Shown here: positions 58,522-64,000 of the stretch, one piece after another
How positions within the stretch are numbered: position 1 is the stretch's first letter
Layout of the letters: every line of letters starts with the position of its first letter
Assembly (NCBI RefSeq): GCF_000174435.1
Contig: NZ_ACJN02000001.1
Span: 1,167,658 to 1,231,657, forward strand
Length of the DNA: 64,000 bases
Reading direction: 5' to 3'
From: Desulfonatronospira thiodismutans ASO3-1
Lineage (GTDB): Bacteria > Desulfobacterota > Desulfovibrionia > Desulfovibrionales > Desulfonatronovibrionaceae
Program-made: the position numbers and the translations under genes
Notes under the pieces: model-generated
Told to the model about the DNA's origin: nothing
The model's input: the letters and a program-made list of their open reading frames with translations, nothing else
Databases searched by the model: none

Positions 58522-61242
58522 TTACCTGAGCATCTCCTTCAGGCCGTCCAGGACTTCCTGCAGGCTGTCCACAGCCTCGCGCAGGCCTTCGCGGAACTCG
58601 GGCAGGACCCTGTCTTCGCGGTCTTCGCGTACAGGCAGTTCCTCGTCGGTCTCCACCACCGGGGCCACTGCAGGCAATTCCCCCACCAAAGCGTCAATGG
58701 AGTCGTCCAGAATCTGGTGCATGACCACCTGCTCCGAATCAGCCAGGATTATCCTTCGAAGCTCCGGAAAATCCAGGGTATCGGGCTTCAAGAACACCGG
58801 TTCGGCATAAAGCAGGGAATCTCCTACAGGTATGACCAGCAGGATGCCCCTGGAGACCTCTGAACCCACCTGCCCCCAGAGGGTGAACTGCTCCGAAATG
58901 ATGGCATCGTTGTCTATTCGGGCCTCCACCTGGTTCGGCCCGTCCACGTGTCTTCCAGATGGGAAGTTGTACAGCACCATTTCCCCCAGGTTTTCACCAT
59001 CGCTTCTGGCGGCCAGCCAGCCCACCAGATTGTGCCTGTCCACAGGGGTAAAGGGCTGTATAAGCAGAAACTCTTCTTTTTCTTCCCCTGGAAGCCTGGC
59101 AACAATATAATATGGCTGCAAAACCTCGGTTTGTCCGAAAGAATGCTGGACCGGCACTGACCACTGATCCTCCTTGTTGTAAAAGACCACCGGATCCTGC
59201 ATATGGTATTCCAGAAGTTTCTGACTCTGAACTGTAAACAGGTCCAGAGGATAGCGGACATGATCTCTCAAATACTCCGGCATTTCCTCCAGGGGCTTGA
59301 AAAGATCCGGAAAAACAGCATCATAGGTCCGCACCACTGGATCGTCCGGGTCTGATATGTAGTAATCCATGTGACCGTGATAGGCATCAGCCACAGTCTT
59401 GACGCTGTTGCGCATGTAGTTGAAAGCTCTCTGCCATGGGGCTGAGTAGGGATACCTGGAGGTAACGGTATAAGCATCCTGAATCCAGTAGACCTTGCCA
59501 TCGGCCACAACGCTGTAGGCTTCACGGTCTCTTTGCAGGAAAGGAGTCAGCACGGAAAAACGCTCCGGAATGGTTCGCCGGTACTGGATAAGGCTTTCCC
59601 GGGTCACCTCGTTGGATATCAGGATATTGATATCGCTGAATTTCCAGGCATACATGAGCCGGCGGAAAAACGAATCCAGCTTTACCCCGCCTTCTCCCTC
59701 GTAATGGGTGTATACCGGGCCTTCAGGGCCGGGATAGTTGAACTCCTGCATGCGGCTGCGAACTATAAGGTAGTCCAGGCTCTTGAGTCCATAGTATATT
59801 TCAGGCCTGTCAAGGTTTACCTTGCCGGTGGGTGGTACATCCCGGATAAAAAACCCGGGACGCCCTCCGGACTCCACTTCAGTCACCGGGGTCATGGCCA
59901 CGCCGTAGCCGTGGGTGAACTGCAGCCTGCGGTTGACCCAGCGCTGGGCTTCACTGGGCAGCTTGTCCGCGGACAGCTCCCTGGTGGCCAGCATGACCTG
60001 CCGCAGCTCGTCATCAACATTGTAGCGATCGGTGTGCACCTGCAGAAAATCATAGTAAAGCCGGAAAAACTGGATCTGGTTATAACTCTGCAGAAGCGGC
60101 CCCTCGTCCCACAGACGGACATTGCGCACCGTGCCTTCGTTGTCCTCTATGGTCTGACGATCCATTTCACCTCTGGCAGGATGGCGCTGGGAAGCAATAT
60201 TGTCCAGACCATAGGCCTGTCTGGTAAAATTAATATTGTGCTCCAGGTAATCGCGTTCCCGGGCCAGTTCACTAGGTTCCACCATAAACCGCTGCACCAG
60301 TCCGGGAGCCAGATGCACCAGCACTATATTCAGGCCGAACCAGGCTGCCAGGGCCACAACCATGAGCTGCCTGCCCCGGTAGAAGGGTGCTGCAGCCAAT
60401 ACTCCGGCTGCAGCCAGGGCCACAAAAGTCATAATCGCCAGTCCCGGGCGCAGCACCTTGTCTTCGGTAAACCCTATGCCGTAGACTGCACCCATGGTTG
60501 AATTGAGCAGGTCATAGCGGCCCAGCCAGTGTCCCAGAGCCATGATCAGAAGAACTCCTGCTCCGAGAAGGGCCAGGTGGGTCCTGACCCTGCCGGTGAA
60601 GCTGAACTGTTCTCCGCGCAGAAGGCTGTTCAGGAAATAGTATGCCGCAACGATTATCAGCACAAATATCACTGCCACCAGCAGCCAGGAACGGACAAAG
60701 TCCAGCATGGGCATGGAAAAGACATAAAAGCCCAGGTCGTTGCCGAAAATGGGATCTGACTCTTCAAAGGGCACCTGATGCATAAACAAAAGCGCCTTTT
60801 CCCATTGCGAGGCAAAGGACCTGGCCAGGACAACCGCCCCCAGACCGGCTGCGCAGAAAGCCCCCCAGAAAACCAGGGTACGGGCTTTGTAATAAAGCTG
60901 CATGGGAACATTCTGGTTTATAAGGCGCAGGCTGGTGATATTTTTGTGGGCCAGGTAGATATTGGGCAGGGCCAGAGCCAGAAAAACCGCCGCCCCCAGA
61001 AAAAACATGCCCACGCTGGTATACAGAATTTTGAGAATTATCTGCTGATAACCCAGGCTGCTGAACCACAGCCAGTCGGTGTAAAAGGACTGGGCCCAGC
61101 CGATCCCGGACAGGACAAGAATAAAGGCCACCACAGCCAGACCCACTTTGGCCAGCTTGTAGATCCTGGAAAAATCCAGGTCTTCCAGCCTGAACTGTGG
61201 ACCCTGCCACCTGGGATCATTGGGACCAAACATATTGGACAT
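58522..61242 (-). CDS. UPF0182-family large membrane protein
   Basis: The 906-residue protein has seven N-terminal transmembrane segments (about residues 28-310) and a large extracytoplasmic region with family landmarks WFSSLGYQQIILKILYTSVG, NINFTRQAYGL, ITRSRMQEFNYP-like IVRSRMQEFNYPGPE, and NYMRNSVKTVADAYHG. The C-terminus is acidic. UPF0182 proteins are widespread with unknown function. Confidence 0.92.
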   Translation of the reverse strand: MSNMFGPNDPRWQGPQFRLEDLDFSRIYKLAKVGLAVVAFILVLSGIGWAQSFYTDWLWFSSLGYQQIILKILYTSVGMFFLGAAVFLALALPNIYLAHKNITSLRLINQNVPMQLYYKARTLVFWGAFCAAGLGAVVLARSFASQWEKALLFMHQVPFEESDPIFGNDLGFYVFSMPMLDFVRSWLLVAVIFVLIIVAAYYFLNSLLRGEQFSFTGRVRTHLALLGAGVLLIMALGHWLGRYDLLNSTMGAVYGIGFTEDKVLRPGLAIMTFVALAAAGVLAAAPFYRGRQLMVVALAAWFGLNIVLVHLAPGLVQRFMVEPSELARERDYLEHNINFTRQAYGLDNIASQRHPARGEMDRQTIEDNEGTVRNVRLWDEGPLLQSYNQIQFFRLYYDFLQVHTDRYNVDDELRQVMLATRELSADKLPSEAQRWVNRRLQFTHGYGVAMTPVTEVESGGRPGFFIRDVPPTGKVNLDRPEIYYGLKSLDYLIVRSRMQEFNYPGPEGPVYTHYEGEGGVKLDSFFRRLMYAWKFSDINILISNEVTRESLIQYRRTIPERFSVLTPFLQRDREAYSVVADGKVYWIQDAYTVTSRYPYSAPWQRAFNYMRNSVKTVADAYHGHMDYYISDPDDPVVRTYDAVFPDLFKPLEEMPEYLRDHVRYPLDLFTVQSQKLLEYHMQDPVVFYNKEDQWSVPVQHSFGQTEVLQPYYIVARLPGEEKEEFLLIQPFTPVDRHNLVGWLAARSDGENLGEMVLYNFPSGRHVDGPNQVEARIDNDAIISEQFTLWGQVGSEVSRGILLVIPVGDSLLYAEPVFLKPDTLDFPELRRIILADSEQVVMHQILDDSIDALVGELPAVAPVVETDEELPVREDREDRVLPEFREGLREAVDSLQEVLDGLKEMLR

Positions 61243-61492
61243 CTGATATACCTCTACGACATCTGTTAAAAAATTAAAAAATTATTGAGCACACCTTGTG
61301 TCTGCTCTTATCCCCTCTTCCCCCATGTTTACCCCGTGAAATATACGAAGTATCAGCGCAGCGAATTTCACCGGGGCCCTATGCCCCATGCTCCATGCCC
61401 TAACTCCGGCCAAACGGAAACTCCAAACTCCCCTGCTATTCCTGAATCCCTCAATACCTCAATCCCTGAATCCCTCAATTTCATGCCTCATG
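61243..61492. other. Intergenic region with degenerate AATCCCTCAA tandem
   Basis: No gene. A GTGAAAT...ATTTCAC hairpin (about 61335-61370) belongs to the GTGAAAC repeat group, and a run of CCTCAAT/CCCTGAAT words spans about 61440-61480. The UPF0182 promoter must lie near 61243-61300. Confidence 0.4.
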
Positions 61493-62116
61493 CTAAATCA
61501 TAAAACTGTACTGATTACGTACATGCACGATTCTCTGTCCGACAGTAAAAGCGCATGCCAGCAGAAAAACGCTGATTCCGATCCAGAGCAGGGCCTCTGC
61601 CGTACCCGGCACAACCACCAGCAAAAAAGCCCAGACCAGCATATACACCACCCTGACAGACCTGGTCATGAGCCCTGTGTCGCAGTCCAGGCCTGCGGCT
61701 TCAGCCCCGGCCTTTATATAGCTTATGAGGTACATGCTCAGCAGAGCCAGGAAAAACAAAATGGTGGCTTCCAGTATCCAGCGTCCGTCCAGCCAGAAAA
61801 GCACCCAGAACCCCATGAGAAAAAAAGTGTCTCTGATGCGGTCCAGGGTTGAATCCAGAAATACCCCGAAGGAACTCTTTGGCCCGCTGTCCCTGGCCAG
61901 CAGGCCGTCGGCGCTGTCAGCTATGCCCGCCAGGGCTATGAGCAAAAGCCCCCAGAAAGCATGTGCTGAAAATCCCAAGGGTACCATAATGGCAAATACC
62001 AGCCCGGCAAAGGTAACCCTGTTGGGGGTGAAGCCTCTGTTTTTTATAAAAGGCAAGACAGCATTTTCCAGTCCTCGATAGTACAGCCTCCCAGGGCTGC
62101 TGTCTCTCAATGACAT
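61493..62116 (-). CDS. CDP-alcohol phosphatidyltransferase
   Basis: The 207-residue protein has the full CDP-alcohol motif DSADGLLAR-x8-G-x3-D-x3-D (DG, AR, G, D and D all present) near residue 70, and about six transmembrane helices. It would transfer a phosphatidyl group from CDP-diacylglycerol to an alcohol; which alcohol is unknown. ATG 62116 has GAGGAGG ahead of it; a 40-codon upstream extension is rejected. Confidence 0.87.
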   Translation of the reverse strand: MSLRDSSPGRLYYRGLENAVLPFIKNRGFTPNRVTFAGLVFAIMVPLGFSAHAFWGLLLIALAGIADSADGLLARDSGPKSSFGVFLDSTLDRIRDTFFLMGFWVLFWLDGRWILEATILFFLALLSMYLISYIKAGAEAAGLDCDTGLMTRSVRVVYMLVWAFLLVVVPGTAEALLWIGISVFLLACAFTVGQRIVHVRNQYSFMI

Positions 62117-62308
62117 CCTGACAACCTCCTCTTGTGCAAACAGTTGAACGGGCAACCAACCTGTCCGGAAACGAAGAATGAAGACTTTGTAACCTCGAGT
62201 TATTTTTTTTACAAGCTTTACATACCCGCCCGGCATGCATAGAAGTTACGGGGTTATCAACAGGATATTGTCAACTATTGCCGTGGGCAGATATAGGGGC
62301 AGGCACTT

Positions 62309-63178
62309 ATGAAAAAACAAAACGACTTTGAAAACTTTTTTCACGCCGGGATCATGGATCACCTGGAGGCCCTGATCAGACTCGCCCTTCAGGAAGATGG
62401 ACAGGATCTGACCTCCATGGCCGTATTCAGTCCAGAAGACAAATGCCTGGCTGTCATCAAGGCCAGACAGAAGACCCTGGTTGCAGGACTCCCCCTGGTC
62501 CAGATCATACTGAACAAAATAGCCGGTGAAAGCCGGCCGGAATTTATGGTCCAGGAAGGAGACCTTGTGGACCCGAACACCCCGGTGGTGAACATCAGGG
62601 GCGGCACATGCAAAATCCTTCGGGCTGAGAGAATAATTCTGAACTTCATGGCCAGACTTTCGGGGATCGCCAACCTTACCCGGGCCTATATCCAGAAAAT
62701 CCAAGATACTGATGTCAAACTCCTGGATACCAGGAAAACCACCCCCGGGCATCGCTACCTGGAAAAGTACGCCGTACGCCTGGGCGGAGGCATGAACCAT
62801 CGCATGGACCTGGAAGAAATGCTCATGCTCAAGGACAACCATATCGACCAGGCCGGGAGCATAGAAAAGGCTGTGCAGATACTCCGCAATACTTACCAGC
62901 CTTGTCCGCCTGTAGAAGTGGAATGCCGCAGTGTGGATGACGTGCGCGAGGCGGTCAGGGCTGGATCAGATAGAATCATGCTGGACAACATGGGTATGGA
63001 TGAAATAAGATTCTCACTTAAAATAACCAGGCAGGCCGGGGTGGAAAGCGAGATCAGCGGAGGCGTAAACCTGGACAATATACGGGATCTGGCCCTTCTT
63101 GGCCCAACATACATATCCGTGGGCGCCCTGACCCACTCGGCCGTTGCCGCGGATTTCAGCATGAATATGGAAATCTGA
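62309..63178 (+). CDS. nadC: Nicotinate-nucleotide pyrophosphorylase (quinolinate phosphoribosyltransferase)
   Basis: The 289-residue enzyme has LALQEDGQDLTSMAVF, the RAERIILNFMARLSGIANLTR helix, LLDTRKTTPGHRYLEKYAVRLGGGMNHRMDLEEMLMLKDNHI and VEVECRSVDDVREAVRAGSDRIMLDN, all NadC landmarks including the PRPP-binding RKTTPG. It makes nicotinate mononucleotide from quinolinate in de novo NAD synthesis. nadB follows 52 bp later. Confidence 0.95.
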   Translation: MKKQNDFENFFHAGIMDHLEALIRLALQEDGQDLTSMAVFSPEDKCLAVIKARQKTLVAGLPLVQIILNKIAGESRPEFMVQEGDLVDPNTPVVNIRGGTCKILRAERIILNFMARLSGIANLTRAYIQKIQDTDVKLLDTRKTTPGHRYLEKYAVRLGGGMNHRMDLEEMLMLKDNHIDQAGSIEKAVQILRNTYQPCPPVEVECRSVDDVREAVRAGSDRIMLDNMGMDEIRFSLKITRQAGVESEISGGVNLDNIRDLALLGPTYISVGALTHSAVAADFSMNMEI

Positions 63179-63230
63179 TTGATCATGCAGCATATCTCCC
63201 CTTACAAACAGATAAACAAGGACTGATTAT

Positions 63231-64000
63231 ATGTCGGATACCACTCTGGAAACCCGGGTACTGATCATCGGTTCCGGTATAGCCGGATGCACTGCAGCCC
63301 TTCACCTGGCACGCAAAGGGCGGGATGTCCTGCTGGTCTGCTCCGGCTTATCCATGGATGACGGCAACTCTGCACTGGCCCAGGGAGGGATAGTCTACAA
63401 GGCCCCTGAAGACACCCCTGACCTCATGGAAAACGACATTCTTACGGCTGGATGGAATTACAATCACCTCCAGGCGGTCCGCTACCTGTGTCTTAGAGGC
63501 CCGGAAGTGGTGCAAAAAATTCTCATCGAGGACCTGCAGGTGCCCTTTGACAGCCTGAACGGTTCTTTTCATCTTACCCGTGAAGGAGGGCACAGCCTGG
63601 CCAGGGTCCTTCACTGCGCCGACTATACCGGCCGGGCCATAATGGACGCCTATATCAAGGCCGTAAAAAAGGAGCCCAATATAAAGGTGCTTACCGGTCA
63701 TACCGCAGTTGACCTGCTCACCACTCATCACCACTGCACCCGCAAGGAAATCAGGTACCATCTGAACAACCGGTGCATGGGGGCTTATGTCCTGGAGCAG
63801 GCCACCGGCAATGTTCTCAAGGTCCTGGCGGACTACACCATTCTGGCCTCCGGAGGTATGGGCCAGATCTATCTCAATACCACCAACTGCAGGCTTTCCC
63901 TGGGTTCAGCCGTATCCATGGGCCACCGGGCCGGGGCCAGAATGATGAACCTGGAGTTCATCCAGTTCCACCCCACTGCCCTTTTTCACCGCGGACCTCG
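63231..64000 (+). CDS. nadB: L-aspartate oxidase (3' partial)
   Basis: The frame from ATG 63231 is open to the window end (256 codons). It starts with the FAD-binding VLIIGSGIAGCTAALHLARKG, then SMDDGNSALAQGGIVYK, HSLARVLHCADYTGRAIMDA, TILASGGMGQIYLNTTN and GARMMNLEFIQFHPTAL, the L-aspartate oxidase pattern. It oxidises aspartate to iminoaspartate, the first step to quinolinate. It forms an operon with nadC; nadA is not seen here. Confidence 0.95.
   Translation, partial: MSDTTLETRVLIIGSGIAGCTAALHLARKGRDVLLVCSGLSMDDGNSALAQGGIVYKAPEDTPDLMENDILTAGWNYNHLQAVRYLCLRGPEVVQKILIEDLQVPFDSLNGSFHLTREGGHSLARVLHCADYTGRAIMDAYIKAVKKEPNIKVLTGHTAVDLLTTHHHCTRKEIRYHLNNRCMGAYVLEQATGNVLKVLADYTILASGGMGQIYLNTTNCRLSLGSAVSMGHRAGARMMNLEFIQFHPTALFHRGP

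Overview
The window looks like chromosomal DNA of a sulfate-reducer-type deltaproteobacterium (Desulfovibrionales-like, possibly haloalkaliphilic). This rests on the housekeeping gene order, acidic secreted and pilin proteins, sigma-54-type promoters before the pilin operons, and the density of IS66/IS630 elements and small palindromic repeats. The genus assignment is inference; no rRNA is present.

Region 1 (1-19.2 kb) is accessory and pilus-related. A lipoprotein and a secreted coiled-coil protein precede two complete minor-pilin operons. The first, on the minus strand (fimT-pilW-[foreign insert]-pilV-pilX), is split by a nucleotidyltransferase/AbiEii module. The second, on the plus strand (fimT-pilV-pilW-pilX), is followed by a major pilin and a second pilin. 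Each operon and pilA has a -24/-12 (sigma-54) promoter match. Between them lie toxin-antitoxin-like genes (a DUF6922-like protein, a second MNT nucleotidyltransferase, VapBC, two near-identical orphan antitoxin-like genes, a truncated PIN toxin), a cyclase-family hydrolase, and mosaics of mini-hairpin repeats.

Region 2 (19.2-36.2 kb) is a mobile-element island. It holds two IS66-family elements that can be delimited by perfect 8-bp target duplications; the first carries a DruA/DUF4338 gene between tnpB and tnpC. It also holds an IS630 element, two DUF4143 ATPases, debris of mazF/pemK, glycosyltransferase, pilin and vapC genes, and a REP-associated tyrosine transposase (RAYT) flanked by its presumed REP palindromes. 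Twenty related REP units (nine head-to-tail doublets and two singlets) lie in 22.9-34.0 kb; several sit at the 3' ends of gene fragments and appear to have been duplicated with them.

Region 3 (36.4-64 kb) is conserved core DNA: moxR-DUF58-tgpA, tRNA-Arg(CCU), a two-RCK potassium channel, gpmA-yihY, tRNA-Gly(CCC), the long translation/RNA operon rimP-nusA-ylxR-infB-DUF503-rbfA-nrnA-truB-rpsO-pnp, a RACo-like ferredoxin/ASKHA activator, a TraB-family membrane protein, a UPF0182 protein, a CDP-alcohol phosphatidyltransferase, nadC and the start of nadB (cut by the window end).

The strongest candidates for unusual biology are the RAYT with its doublet REP array and REP-linked duplication of gene 3' ends, the DruA homologue riding inside a bounded IS66 element, and the toxin-like insertion inside a sigma-54 minor-pilin operon.
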